This document shows, in pieces, positions 43,484-52,781 of a stretch of 64,000 nucleotides of DNA. Every line of letters begins with the position of its first letter. The stretch's first letter is position 1. Where the stretch lies: the NCBI GenBank assembly GCA_902589345.1, contig CACISU010000003.1, positions 45,067 through 109,066 on the forward strand, read 5' to 3'. The stretch is from an uncultured Pelagibacteraceae bacterium (GTDB lineage: Bacteria; Pseudomonadota; Alphaproteobacteria; Pelagibacterales; Pelagibacteraceae). A program made the position numbers and the translations under genes. The notes beneath the pieces were generated by a model. It was not told the DNA's origin and did not search any database. It worked only from the letters and a program-made list of their open reading frames with translations.

Positions 43484-45421
43484 TTATTTAACTAATTTTT
43501 TAATTTTTCTTGTAATTTTATCTACTGTTAACCCAAAGTATTTATAAACATCTTTGTAAGGAGCACTTTTACCAAAATCATTTAAACCAAAACTGATTCC
43601 ATGTTCACCTATATATTTTTTCCAACAGTCTGTCGATCCAGCTTCTATAGATATTTTATACTTTGTCTCATTTATTATTTTTTCCTTATATTTAAAAGAT
43701 TGTTTTTCGAAAATTTCTTGGCAGGGCACAGATATAACTTTTGAATAAATATTTTGTGTGGCCAATTTATGACTTATCTCTTTTGCTAAATTTACTTCTG
43801 AACCACTTGCAAATATTGTTAATTTAATGAGATTATTAGATCTAAATATTTCATATGCACCTTTTGAACATCTATTTCCTTTAGAAAATTTATTAATATT
43901 TAAATTTGTCTTTTGTCTTGTCAAAGCTAAAATGCTAGGAGTATTCTTATTCGTCAAAGCTAACTCCCAACATTCATAAGTTTCTATTGTATCTGCTGGT
44001 CTAAAAATATTTAAATTAGGAATTGCCCTGAGTCCTGTAAGTTGTTCTACTGGTTGATGGGTAGGGCCGTCTTCTCCTAAACCAATTGAGTCATGAGTCA
44101 TTACATAAATTACTCTTTGTTTCATAAATGCTGACAATCTAATTGAAGGCTTGCAATAATCACTAAAAATTAGGAAGGTTCCACCATACGGTATTAAATT
44201 GCCATGCATTGCAATCCCATTCATTGTTCCACACATTGCGTGTTCCCTAACACCGTAATGAATATAGTTACCATCGAATTTACCTGGTTTAATAATTATA
44301 TGATTTTTTGTCTTTGTATTATTTGATCCTGCCAGGTCTGCAGATCCACCAATGAGTTCTTTGATAGATTCTGTCAAAACATTTAATATTTTTTCAGATG
44401 ATTTTCTTGTTGCAATATTTTCTGGATTTTTTAAAAATTTTTCTTTTTCTAATTTAACTATCTTTGAGACTCTCTTTGTATAATTATTCTTTTTTAAAAT
44501 AAATTTATGTTTTTTAGCTTTTTTAGATGCAATATCTCCAATATTTCTCCATGCACTTAAAATATTTTTTGGAACCTCAAATGGTTTATATTGCCATTTT
44601 AATTTTTTTCTTACTAAGTTTATCTCCTTTTTACCCAAAGGACTTCCATGCGCAGACGCTGTGCTTGATTTGTTTGGTGAACCAAAACCAATAATTGTTT
44701 TACAAGATATACAAGTTGGTTTATTAGAAGATTGTGCTTTTTTTATTGCCTTATAAATTTGCTTAAAGTTATGACCGTTAACTTGTAAATAATTCCATCC
44801 ATAACTGTGAAATCTTTTTTTAGTATCATCCGATACCGCAAGGCTTGTTGGACCATCTATTGATATTTTGTTGTCATCAAATAGTAAAATCAAATTTTTT
44901 AATTTTAAATGACCGGCCAAACTTAATGCTTCGTGGCTAATACCTTCCATCAAACATCCATCTCCTGCTAGCACATAAGTTTTGTGATCTATTTTTTTTT
45001 GACCTAGTTTTTTTTTTAATATCTCTTCAGACAAAGCAAATCCTACTGAATTTGCTATACCTTGTCCTAGTGGACCTGTGGTTGTTTCTATGCCAGAATT
45101 AGGTATATATTCTGGATGACCAGCGCAAATCGAATTTAGTTGTCTAAAATTTTTTATATCCTTAAGTCTAATGCTTTTGTAACCTGTTAAGTATAGCAAA
45201 GAATATAAAAGCATAGATCCATGACCCGCTGAAAGAACGAATCTATCTCTATTTACCCAACTAGGATTTTTTGGATCGAATTTTAGAAAGTATTTGAATA
45301 AAACCGTCATGACATCAGCCATTCCCATAGGCATTCCAGGATGTCCGGAATTAGCCTTTTCCACAGCATCCATTGAAAGAAACCTCAATGCATTTGATAA
45401 ATTCTTAATCTGCTCGTTCAA
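43484..45421 (-). CDS. tkt: Transketolase
   Basis: This 645-residue full-length transketolase has all three domains. It has NSGHPGMPMGMADV (about 24-37), the ThDP motif GDGCLMEG (about 153-160), GVREHAMCGTMNG (about 395-407, the catalytic Glu) and EDGPTHQPVEQL (about 448-459). It is the housekeeping enzyme of the pentose phosphate pathway and heads the operon with gap, pgk and aldolase. It contrasts with the two-gene, shortened pair at 6058-7295. It is divergent from the coiled-coil gene at 45476. Confidence 0.97.
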   Translation of the reverse strand: MNEQIKNLSNALRFLSMDAVEKANSGHPGMPMGMADVMTVLFKYFLKFDPKNPSWVNRDRFVLSAGHGSMLLYSLLYLTGYKSIRLKDIKNFRQLNSICAGHPEYIPNSGIETTTGPLGQGIANSVGFALSEEILKKKLGQKKIDHKTYVLAGDGCLMEGISHEALSLAGHLKLKNLILLFDDNKISIDGPTSLAVSDDTKKRFHSYGWNYLQVNGHNFKQIYKAIKKAQSSNKPTCISCKTIIGFGSPNKSSTASAHGSPLGKKEINLVRKKLKWQYKPFEVPKNILSAWRNIGDIASKKAKKHKFILKKNNYTKRVSKIVKLEKEKFLKNPENIATRKSSEKILNVLTESIKELIGGSADLAGSNNTKTKNHIIIKPGKFDGNYIHYGVREHAMCGTMNGIAMHGNLIPYGGTFLIFSDYCKPSIRLSAFMKQRVIYVMTHDSIGLGEDGPTHQPVEQLTGLRAIPNLNIFRPADTIETYECWELALTNKNTPSILALTRQKTNLNINKFSKGNRCSKGAYEIFRSNNLIKLTIFASGSEVNLAKEISHKLATQNIYSKVISVPCQEIFEKQSFKYKEKIINETKYKISIEAGSTDCWKKYIGEHGISFGLNDFGKSAPYKDVYKYFGLTVDKITRKIKKLVK

Positions 45422-45475
45422 AAATTATCCTATCTAGACTTAGAAGACTCAATTTAATAATATACATATATATAT

Positions 45476-45799
45476 ATGAAAAGTATTAATGAAAAAGAAA
45501 AAAAATTGACCGATGTACTATCAAGATTAAATCTTTTAAATCCAGAGAACTCAACTTTGAGAGAAAATATAAGAATTATTAGTACTCAGAAAAATCAATT
45601 AGAAATTGAAAAAAAAGCAATTGAAGAAAAATATTCAAAACTAAAAGAAGAATATAATATTTTAAACTCAAAACTTGTGGAAATAAGTGAAAAAAAAATT
45701 TTAGATAGTAAAAAAGAGAATGAGATTTCCCAAAAAATTGATGAATTAAATCAGGAAACAGATACTCTTCTGGAGGAAATAGATAAATGGCAAATGTAA
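45476..45799 (+). CDS. Coiled-coil protein next to zapA (DUF4164-like)
   Basis: This 107-residue protein is nearly all heptad-rich, charged sequence without membrane segments: it is a long coiled coil with many Glu, Lys, Leu and Ile. It overlaps zapA by 13 bases. Alphaproteobacteria often have a small coiled-coil DUF4164 gene just before zapA, and this fits in place and size. Function is not known; a role in division-ring assembly through ZapA is inference. I cannot confirm the family by eye. Confidence 0.72.
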   Translation: MKSINEKEKKLTDVLSRLNLLNPENSTLRENIRIISTQKNQLEIEKKAIEEKYSKLKEEYNILNSKLVEISEKKILDSKKENEISQKIDELNQETDTLLEEIDKWQM

Positions 45800-46233
45800 A
45801 TATAATATTTAATGGAAAAGAATTTCTTCTGTCATGTGAAGATGGGCAAGAAGAACATTTACAAGAACTTTCGATGCATCTAAACGAAAAATTTGATAAT
45901 TTAAAAAAATCATTAGGAAATATTGGTGAAAATAAACTTTTATTAATCACTTCAATAACTACAATGGATGAATATTTTGAAACAAAAAAGAAAATAGACG
46001 AAAAGATTAAGGAACTAAATATTTTAACTGCAAAATTTAAAGAATTAAAAAATTTAGTATATGAATATAAAGAAAAAAAAGAAGATGAGATAAAAAGACT
46101 GGATCAAGAACAGGTTAATTTAAAAAATGAAATTGATCAAAATAAAGATGAATATGAAAAATTAATTGATACTACCACTAGTGAAATTGAAAATTTTCTT
46201 AAAAAAGCAAGTTCAGATAATTCTGTACAATAA
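45787..46233 (+). CDS. zapA: Cell division protein ZapA
   Basis: This 148-residue protein has the ZapA start VNIIFNGKEFLLSCEDGQEEHL (FtsZ-binding globular head, to about residue 60) then a long coiled coil rich in Glu and Lys. ZapA cross-links FtsZ filaments at midcell. It is longer than most ZapA (about 100 to 120), with an extended C-terminal coil. It is followed 6 bases later by the 5-FCL gene, leaving no space for a 6S RNA, which lies in this position in many proteobacteria. Confidence 0.85.
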   Translation: MANVNIIFNGKEFLLSCEDGQEEHLQELSMHLNEKFDNLKKSLGNIGENKLLLITSITTMDEYFETKKKIDEKIKELNILTAKFKELKNLVYEYKEKKEDEIKRLDQEQVNLKNEIDQNKDEYEKLIDTTTSEIENFLKKASSDNSVQ

Positions 46234-46239
46234 AATTTT

Positions 46240-46785
46240 GTGTCAAAATCAATATTAAGAAAAAAATTAATTCGGAAAAGGCAAATTAAAAATAAGAATT
46301 CAATTAGCATTTCCACAAAAAAATTTTATAATTTAATTAAAAATTATGATTTAAATAATATAACTGTAGGTGGATACTACCCAGTAAACTATGAAGTCGA
46401 TGATTTAGATTTACTTAAAGAGTTAAGTAAGAAGCAAATTACAATTTCATTACCAGCAATAAGTAAAAAAAATTGTATGGATTATTATACTTGGTCTTTT
46501 AGCAATATATTAAACATCAATAAATATGGAATACCAGAACCAGAAAAAAAAAGACTTGTATATCCTGACATTCTAATTGTACCCATGGTAGCGTTTGATG
46601 AAAGGTTATATAGATTAGGTTATGGTGGTGGTTATTACGACAGATATATAGAAAAAATATCTTTTAAAAAAAAAACCTTATTAATCGGTCTTGCACATAC
46701 TTGTCAAAAAGTATCTAGAATTCCAAATAATAAATATGATAGGAAACTAGATTTTATAATAACAGAAAAATATATATTGGGATGA
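46240..46785 (+). CDS. 5-formyltetrahydrofolate cyclo-ligase
   Basis: This 181-residue protein starts at GTG 46240 with SKSILRKKLIRKRQ. It has the family's ATP/folate motif VPMVAFDERLYRLGYGGGYYDRYI (positions about 112-135; key residues are GYGGGYYDR). It turns 5-formyl-THF into 5,10-methenyl-THF with ATP. It lies after zapA, the usual place in proteobacteria, and overlaps the next gene by 4 bases. It has the normal length. Confidence 0.93.
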   Translation: MSKSILRKKLIRKRQIKNKNSISISTKKFYNLIKNYDLNNITVGGYYPVNYEVDDLDLLKELSKKQITISLPAISKKNCMDYYTWSFSNILNINKYGIPEPEKKRLVYPDILIVPMVAFDERLYRLGYGGGYYDRYIEKISFKKKTLLIGLAHTCQKVSRIPNNKYDRKLDFIITEKYILG

Positions 46786-47588
46786 AAATTTTATTTTTAG
46801 GAGACATTGTAGGTAGATCAGGATGTGAAGCTATAAAAAAAAATTTACCTAAAATTATTTTGGATAAAAAGATAGACTTTTGCATTGTAAATGGTGAAAA
46901 TGCTGCTGATCAGGGAGTCGGAATAACAGAAAAAATTTCAAAAGATTTATTTAACTCTGGCGTAGATGTTATCACTACTGGCAATCATGTATGGGATCAA
47001 AAAGAAACTGCAAATTATATAGAAAAAGAAATTAAATTGCTAAGACCAGCCAACCTTATTGAACCTTCTCCAGGAAAGGGTTTTAGAGTTTACAGTTCAA
47101 AAAATGGTTTTAAGATTGGAGTATTAAATTTAATGGGAAATATTTTTATGAAAAAATGTGAAGATGTTTTTGAAAAAGCAAATAATTTTTTAAAAAATAA
47201 TAATTTAAAAAAAGATTATGATTTTTTAGTAGTAGATTTCCACGCGGAAATTACAAGCGAAAAAATGGCTATGGGATTTTTATTTGATGGTAATGCAACA
47301 TTTGTAGTTGGAACACACACGCATATTCCCACAAACGATGCTAGAATATTAAAAAGAGGTACAGCTTATTTAACTGATGCAGGCATGTGTGGAGATTACG
47401 ATTCAGTAATTGGCATGAATAAGAATAATTCATTAAATCGTTTTTTGAAAAAAGATTCAAAAAAACATTATCCTGCAGAAGGAATCGCAACATTGTGTGG
47501 GGCAATAGTAGAATGTGATAGATCAACAGGATACGCAAGGAATATTGAAAACTTAATAAGAGGAACTGACTTAAAAAATACTATTTAA
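46782..47588 (+). CDS. YmdB-family metallophosphoesterase
   Basis: This 268-residue protein has LFLGDIVGRSG (residues about 4-14), VNGENAADQGVG (about 37-48), TTGNHVWDQKE (about 65-75), FHAEITSEKMA (about 149-159) and VGTHTHIPTND (about 174-184). These metal-ligand motifs mark the TIGR00282/YmdB family, reported to act on 2',3'-cyclic nucleotides or RNA ends. The substrate in this organism is unknown. It overlaps 5-FCL by 4 bases and precedes yebC by 3. Confidence 0.92.
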   Translation: MKILFLGDIVGRSGCEAIKKNLPKIILDKKIDFCIVNGENAADQGVGITEKISKDLFNSGVDVITTGNHVWDQKETANYIEKEIKLLRPANLIEPSPGKGFRVYSSKNGFKIGVLNLMGNIFMKKCEDVFEKANNFLKNNNLKKDYDFLVVDFHAEITSEKMAMGFLFDGNATFVVGTHTHIPTNDARILKRGTAYLTDAGMCGDYDSVIGMNKNNSLNRFLKKDSKKHYPAEGIATLCGAIVECDRSTGYARNIENLIRGTDLKNTI

Positions 47589-47591
47589 ATT

Positions 47592-48308
47592 ATGGCTGGA
47601 CACTCTCATTGGGCAGGAATAAAACATAAAAAAGATAGAGTCGATAAACAAAAATCAAAAATTTTTACTAAAATTTCAAAAGAAATAACAGTAGCAGCAA
47701 AGCTGGGAGATAAAGATCCGGAAATGAACCCAAGGCTTAGATCTGCAATACAATCTGCAAGATCATCAAATATGCCTAAAGAAAATATTAAAAGGGCTAT
47801 TGATAAGTCTGAAATTAATACGGGTTCTAATTATGAAAATTTAAGATATGAGGGTTTTGGACCAAGTAGAGTTGCTGTAGTTGTAGAAACTCTTACAGAT
47901 AATAAAAATAGGACAGCATCAAACTTAAGAAAAATTTTTCAGAAATCTGGAGGTAGTTTAGGAACCCAAGGATCGGCATCTCATAATTTTAATCAAATTG
48001 GTGTAATAAAAATTCAAAAACTAGAAATTTCTGATGACAAAATTTTTGAATTAGCAATAGAGTCGGGAGCAAATGAATGTAAGTCTAACCAAGACTTTCA
48101 TGAAATACATTGTGATAAAAATGATATATATAATGTTAAAAAAAAACTTGAGAAATATTTAAATAATTTTCTCTATACAGGTATAGAATGGTTGCCAATC
48201 ATGTTTTTGGAAGTAAAAGAAAAAGACAAAGAAAATATAATTCATTTTTTAGAAAATTTGACAGATGATGATGATGTACAAAATGTATATTCAAATATAA
48301 AGGTATAA
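47592..48308 (+). CDS. yebC: YebC/PmpR family regulator or translation factor
   Basis: This 238-residue protein begins MAGHSHWAGIKHKKDRVDKQ, the signature of the family, with GYEGFGPSRVAVVVETLTDN-like wording near residue 90 (as YEGFGPSRVAVVVETLTDNK). Members are DNA-binding regulators in some reports and aid ribosomes with proline-rich stretches in others. Here it lies just before the RuvC-like gene, as in many bacteria (yebC-ruvCAB). Length is normal. Confidence 0.95.
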   Translation: MAGHSHWAGIKHKKDRVDKQKSKIFTKISKEITVAAKLGDKDPEMNPRLRSAIQSARSSNMPKENIKRAIDKSEINTGSNYENLRYEGFGPSRVAVVVETLTDNKNRTASNLRKIFQKSGGSLGTQGSASHNFNQIGVIKIQKLEISDDKIFELAIESGANECKSNQDFHEIHCDKNDIYNVKKKLEKYLNNFLYTGIEWLPIMFLEVKEKDKENIIHFLENLTDDDDVQNVYSNIKV

Positions 48309-48316
48309 TTGATTTA

Positions 48317-48811
48317 ATGTTAATAATTGGCATAGACCCAGGAATTTCAGGAGCAATTTGTTTTTTTGAAAATGGAGAAGTTAAGGAAATAATTGAAATG
48401 CCCACAATGGCGGATGGGAAAAAAAATAAAAAACAAATAAATGGAACGCAAATTTATAATGAAATATTAGTAAGAGTTAGAGATTTTTCAAAAAAAGATA
48501 TATTTGTAGTAATAGAGCAAGTCTCAGCTATGCCTGGACAGGGAGTAACAAGCATGTTTAATTTTGGTCAATCTTTCGGAGTTATAAAGGGCATTTGTTC
48601 AGCCATGCAATTATCGACCTACTTTATCAGACCTGTGAAATGGAAAAAATATTTTGGTTTAATTAAGTCTGAAAAAGATGCAAGTAGAACAAAAGCGATT
48701 GAAATATTCCCATATATATCCTCAAATTTATCAAAAAAAAAAGATGCCAACAAAGCTGATGCAATTTTAATTGCCAGTTTTTTTCACAATACTTACCAAA
48801 AAAACGATTAA
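48317..48811 (+). CDS. ruvC: RuvC-like Holliday junction endonuclease, phage-type
   Basis: This 164-residue RNase H-like protein has GIDPGISGAICF (Asp7), VVIEQVSAMPGQG (Glu67) and KKDANKADAILIAS (Asp143 and Asp148), the expected four acidic residues. However, RPVKWKKYFGL (about 105-115) followed by KDASRTKAIEIF is a pattern I associate with phage-type and organelle-type RuvC-like nucleases, not with E. coli RuvC. The usual ruvA and ruvB do not follow; tolQ comes next. It should resolve Holliday junctions, but how it is loaded without RuvAB is open. Confidence 0.78.
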   Translation: MLIIGIDPGISGAICFFENGEVKEIIEMPTMADGKKNKKQINGTQIYNEILVRVRDFSKKDIFVVIEQVSAMPGQGVTSMFNFGQSFGVIKGICSAMQLSTYFIRPVKWKKYFGLIKSEKDASRTKAIEIFPYISSNLSKKKDANKADAILIASFFHNTYQKND

Positions 48812-48865
48812 ACTTTACGTCATTTAAGTCAAATTGATGACACATTTTAGTGTGAAACCTATTTT

Positions 48866-49540
48866 ATGGAAGCTGAGATTAGTTCACAAGCAGTAGGTCT
48901 TACAAGTAGTGCAGATTTTTCTATATTAACATTATTTGTTAGAGCAGATATAATCGTTAAATCAGTAATAGTTATTTTAATTGCTGCATCAATATTTTCT
49001 TGGGCAATAATAATTGAAAAAATAAGATTATTTAATAAAATTAATAAAAGCTCAGAAGAATTTGAAGAAAAATTTTGGAAATCTAAATCTGCAGAAACAT
49101 TTTATAATAATTTACCTTCAAATATTAACGATCCAATGGCCAGCGTTTTTAAAAGCACAATGCAAGTTGTTATGAAAAGCAGGTCTAAATCTAATTTATC
49201 CGATAGGTTAACAAGTATACTTGAAGTTAATATTGAAAAACAAATGAATATAATTGATAAGAATTATACTTTTCTGGCAACAGTAGGGTCAACAGCACCA
49301 TTTATTGGATTGTTTGGTACTGTATGGGGAATAATGAATTCTTTTCAGTCTATTGCAATTTCAAGGAATACTAGTTTAGCAATAGTTGCACCAGGAATAG
49401 CTGAAGCATTATTTGCAACTGCTCTAGGACTTCTTGCAGCAATACCTGCAGTTGTTGCGTTTAATAAATTCAGCAGTGACTCAAGAAAATATTCACAAAA
49501 ATTAGAAAATTTTTCAAAAAGATTTATATCTATAATTTAA
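48866..49540 (+). CDS. tolQ: Tol-Pal proton channel protein TolQ
   Basis: This 224-residue inner-membrane protein has three hydrophobic segments (about 33-52, 138-158, 172-193). It includes the conserved FLATVGSTAPFIGLFGTVWG (about 138-157) and GIAEALFATALGLLAAIPA (about 178-196). With TolR it forms the proton-driven motor that energises the Tol-Pal system at division. It is the first gene of tolQRAB-pal-cpoB. A small inverted repeat lies just upstream (48819-48853). Confidence 0.95.
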   Translation: MEAEISSQAVGLTSSADFSILTLFVRADIIVKSVIVILIAASIFSWAIIIEKIRLFNKINKSSEEFEEKFWKSKSAETFYNNLPSNINDPMASVFKSTMQVVMKSRSKSNLSDRLTSILEVNIEKQMNIIDKNYTFLATVGSTAPFIGLFGTVWGIMNSFQSIAISRNTSLAIVAPGIAEALFATALGLLAAIPAVVAFNKFSSDSRKYSQKLENFSKRFISII

Positions 49541-49541
49541 A

Positions 49542-49958
49542 ATGGCATTTAAATTTAAACGTTCACTAAGGGAACCCATGAGCGAGATAAATGTCACTCC
49601 ATTTGTAGATGTAATGTTAGTATTATTAATTATTTTTATGGTTACTGCTCCTTTGTTAACAGTTGGGGTACAAGTTGATCTTCCAGAAAGCTCAGCAGAC
49701 TCTTTGCCTGAGGAACAAGAGCCTTTAACATTATCAATAAATGCAAAAGGCGAAATTTTTATCCAAGAATCTAAAGTAGAATATGATAAAATTATTGCAA
49801 AAATTCTTGCAGTTTCTAAAAATAGGACTGATACCAGAATTTATGTTAGGGGCGATAAAACCATAAATTATGGAAGAGTCCTTGAAATTATGGGAATGCT
49901 ATCTGGGTCAGGATTTACAAAAGTTGCCTTGATTTCCGAACCATATAAAGAGAGATAA
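49542..49958 (+). CDS. tolR: Tol-Pal protein TolR
   Basis: This 138-residue ExbD/TolR protein has one membrane segment (about 22-42) starting with TPFVDVMLVLLIIFMVTAP, in which Asp23 is the proton-path residue. The periplasmic part has LTLSINAKGEIFIQ and ends VALISEP. It works with TolQ. It begins 1 base after tolQ and ends 1 base before tolA. Length is normal. Confidence 0.95.
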   Translation: MAFKFKRSLREPMSEINVTPFVDVMLVLLIIFMVTAPLLTVGVQVDLPESSADSLPEEQEPLTLSINAKGEIFIQESKVEYDKIIAKILAVSKNRTDTRIYVRGDKTINYGRVLEIMGMLSGSGFTKVALISEPYKER

Positions 49959-49959
49959 G

Positions 49960-50772
49960 TTGTACAAAAATATAATTGCATCATCCATTCTTCATTTAGG
50001 AATAATTATAATTGCAACTATGAGTTTACCTTTTATAACAAAAAAACCTATAGAACTTCCTCCAATTATATCAGTGGAGCTAATACAAATAATGGATAAA
50101 ACAAATATTCCTTATGCTCCTAAAGCAAAAAAAATAATCGATGAAGTTAAGAAAAAAGAGGAGGAAAAAATAGTTTCAGAACAGGCTCCACCTAAAAAAG
50201 TTAAAAAAGAAAAGCCAGACGCTATTCCCTTGCCCGATGAAAAGCCTGAAAAAATTAGTAAAATAGAAGAAAAAAAACAAAATCCCGAAAAAATAGATAA
50301 TGAAATAAAACAAGTATCAGAATTTGAAAAAGAAGAAATGTTTGATCCAGATTCTATAGCGGCATTAATAGATAAATCCAAAGAAGATATGGCAGAAACA
50401 ACGGAAAAATCTAAATTAATAACACAATCTGATGATAAGAGCATGAATTTGTCTGGGCTAACTTTAAGTGAGGAAGATGCGTTAAAAGCTCAAATTTTTG
50501 GTTGTTGGAGCATACCTCTTGGATTACCATATAATGAAAATTTACTTGTGAGAATAAAACTAAAACTAAAACCCGATGGAACTGTTTCAAAGACCGAAAT
50601 TATTGATCATGCAAGAATGAATATGCCTGGACAAGGTTTTTTTAAAGTATTGGCAGAAAGTGCTCTTAGAGCTATACAGCTATGCCAACCGCTCAGAGTG
50701 CCAAATACTGGCTACGAAAGATGGAAGGATATGCAATTAAATTTTGATGCAAGAGAAATGTTAGAGGGATAA
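49960..50772 (+). CDS. tolA: Tol-Pal protein TolA
   Basis: This 270-residue protein begins at TTG 49960. It has an N-terminal membrane segment with the [11 protein letters not shown] motif (about 9-19), a long Lys/Glu/Pro-rich linker (about 45-150), and a C-terminal domain with [22 protein letters not shown] and [11 protein letters not shown]. TolA spans the periplasm and links the TolQR motor to Pal and TolB. The linker is shorter than in E. coli. It overlaps tolB by 1 base. Confidence 0.92.
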   Translation: MYKNIIASSILHLGIIIIATMSLPFITKKPIELPPIISVELIQIMDKTNIPYAPKAKKIIDEVKKKEEEKIVSEQAPPKKVKKEKPDAIPLPDEKPEKISKIEEKKQNPEKIDNEIKQVSEFEKEEMFDPDSIAALIDKSKEDMAETTEKSKLITQSDDKSMNLSGLTLSEEDALKAQIFGCWSIPLGLPYNENLLVRIKLKLKPDGTVSKTEIIDHARMNMPGQGFFKVLAESALRAIQLCQPLRVPNTGYERWKDMQLNFDAREMLEG

Positions 50773-52121
50773 TGAAAAAATTTAATTATTTAATATTATC
50801 ATTTATCTTATTTTTATTACCCACAAAGGTATATTCATTAATAGAAGTTGATATTACGAGAGGTAATTTAAATCCATTGCCGATAGCGGTCTCCCCCCTG
50901 TCTTCTGATAGCGAGTCGATAACTTCTTTAAATAAAAAATTAAATGTAAAAAATATTGGATTAGAAATTTCTAAAGTCGTAGAAAATAATCTTAGGACTT
51001 CAGGTTTATTTAACCCTCTAAACAAAGATGCTTTTCTTCAAAAACCAGATATAGCTCATTTAAAACCTAGATTTGAAGATTGGGCTTTAATAAAAGCTCA
51101 AGCTTTAATAACTGGAAAAGTCATGCTTCAGAATGAAAAATTAAGAGTAGAATTTAGATTATGGGATGTTCTTGCTGGTAAAGAAATGATGGCACTGGCA
51201 TTTACTACCGTCCCAAAGAATTGGAGAAGGGTTGGACATATTATTACTGATAAAGTATATGAAAGACTAACAGGAGAAAAAGGATATTTCGATACAAGAA
51301 TAATATATGTATCTGAAAAAGGGCCAAAAACTCAAAGAGTAAAAAAATTAGCAATTATGGATCAAGACGGTCATAATACAAAATACTTAACTTTAGGAAA
51401 TGAATTAGTACTAACTCCAAGATTTAACCCAACTAACCAAATGGTAACATATTTATCTTATTTCAGAAACTTGCCTAGGGTATATTTATTAGATATTGAA
51501 ACTGGCATACAAGAGGTAGTTGGAGATTTTCCGGGAATGACATTTGCCCCAAGATTTTCACCAGATGGAAAAAAAATAATTATGAGTTTTGCAAAGGATG
51601 GAAATTCAGATATTTATACAATGGATTTAGAAAATAGAATTGTTGAAAGAATTACTAATCATCCATCTATAGATACTTCACCATCTTATTCTCCTGATGG
51701 AAAATATATTACGTTTAATTCCGACAGAAGTGGTTATCAGCAAATTTATGTTATGAAAAATGATGGAACGAATGTTAAAAGAGTATCATTTGGAAAAGGA
51801 CTTTATGGAACACCGGTCTGGTCCCCGCGAGGAGATTTAATTGCTTTTACAAAACTACACAAAGGAAAATTTTATATAGGAGTAATGAGAAAAGATGGAA
51901 AAGGTGAAAGGCTGTTAACAGAGAATTATTATCAAGAAGCTCCTTCCTGGTCACCAAATGGGAGAGTTCTCATTTTTTATAGAGAGACAAAATCCAATAG
52001 CAAAGGAGAAGGTTTTTCTGCAAAACTATGGTCAATTGACTTAACTGGTTATAATGAGAGACTAGTTGATACAGAAACAGATGCTTCAGACCCATCTTGG
52101 TCATCTTTGTTGAGCAATTGA
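50772..52121 (+). CDS. tolB: Tol-Pal protein TolB
   Basis: This 449-residue periplasmic protein has a signal peptide ([18 protein letters not shown]), an N-terminal alpha/beta domain, and a beta-propeller whose repeats carry SPDGKKI, SPDGKYI, SPRGDLI and SPNGRVL from residue 250 on. TolB binds Pal and TolA in turn. It is in the usual order between tolA and pal. Length is normal. A 91-base gap follows, which ends with the pal ribosome-binding site. Confidence 0.95.
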   Translation: MKKFNYLILSFILFLLPTKVYSLIEVDITRGNLNPLPIAVSPLSSDSESITSLNKKLNVKNIGLEISKVVENNLRTSGLFNPLNKDAFLQKPDIAHLKPRFEDWALIKAQALITGKVMLQNEKLRVEFRLWDVLAGKEMMALAFTTVPKNWRRVGHIITDKVYERLTGEKGYFDTRIIYVSEKGPKTQRVKKLAIMDQDGHNTKYLTLGNELVLTPRFNPTNQMVTYLSYFRNLPRVYLLDIETGIQEVVGDFPGMTFAPRFSPDGKKIIMSFAKDGNSDIYTMDLENRIVERITNHPSIDTSPSYSPDGKYITFNSDRSGYQQIYVMKNDGTNVKRVSFGKGLYGTPVWSPRGDLIAFTKLHKGKFYIGVMRKDGKGERLLTENYYQEAPSWSPNGRVLIFYRETKSNSKGEGFSAKLWSIDLTGYNERLVDTETDASDPSWSSLLSN

Positions 52122-52212
52122 TAAAAATTCAACAAATACTATTGATTTTTAAGCTTGAAAGATCTACTCATGTGTGAGAAAAAGTTTAACAAATAAGATT
52201 TAAGGAGCAGTA

Positions 52213-52695
52213 ATGAATTTAATGAAAGTTTATAAAAACACATTTTTAGCACTGATATTAAGCTTGGTACTTTCAGCGTGTGCAACTCAAAAAAAGGGTG
52301 ACGCACCTCAAATGCAAGGTGACGTATATACAGGAACAGATACAGTAAAATATTTAGCCTCAGGAGTACCTGACAGAGTTTTCTTTGCAACAAATGAATC
52401 GATTTTAACAACTAAATCAAGGGATACTTTGAGAAAACAAGCTGCTTGGTTAAGAAAAAATTCAAGTATTAATGTTGTTGTAGAAGGTCATGCAGACGAA
52501 AGAGGTACAAGAGAATATAACTTAGCATTAGGCGAAAGAAGAGCGAATGCAGTTAAAGACTATCTAATGACTTATGGAATTTCTTCAAACAGAATTTCAG
52601 TTATTAGTTACGGAAAAGAAAGACCTGTTGATTCTGGATCAGATCCATTGGCTTGGTCAAAAAACAGAAGATCAGTAACAGTAAAAGCTAACTAA
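52213..52695 (+). CDS. pal: Peptidoglycan-associated lipoprotein Pal
   Basis: This 160-residue lipoprotein has a signal with the lipobox LVLSACATQ (lipidated Cys about 23) and an OmpA-like domain with VVVEGHADERGTREYNLALG (about 91-110), whose Asp and Arg bind peptidoglycan. It starts at 52213, 7 bases after a clear AAGGAG site. It anchors the outer membrane to the wall. A strong terminator follows. Confidence 0.96.
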   Translation: MNLMKVYKNTFLALILSLVLSACATQKKGDAPQMQGDVYTGTDTVKYLASGVPDRVFFATNESILTTKSRDTLRKQAAWLRKNSSINVVVEGHADERGTREYNLALGERRANAVKDYLMTYGISSNRISVISYGKERPVDSGSDPLAWSKNRRSVTVKAN

Positions 52696-52711
52696 TAATA
52701 ATATAAATTTT

Positions 52712-52753
52712 AAAGACCCTGAAAACTTTTAAAGTTCTCAGGGTCTTTTTTTT
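52712..52753 (+). terminator. Rho-independent terminator after pal
   Basis: AAAGACCCTGA (52712-52722) pairs perfectly with TCAGGGTCTTT (52738-52748); a further five pairs continue inside after one mismatch, closing a 3-base loop. A run of eight T (52746-52753) follows. This is the clearest intrinsic terminator in the window; it could attenuate reading into cpoB. Confidence 0.92.
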
Positions 52754-52781
52754 GCCATCATTATAACTACAAATAAAAATT

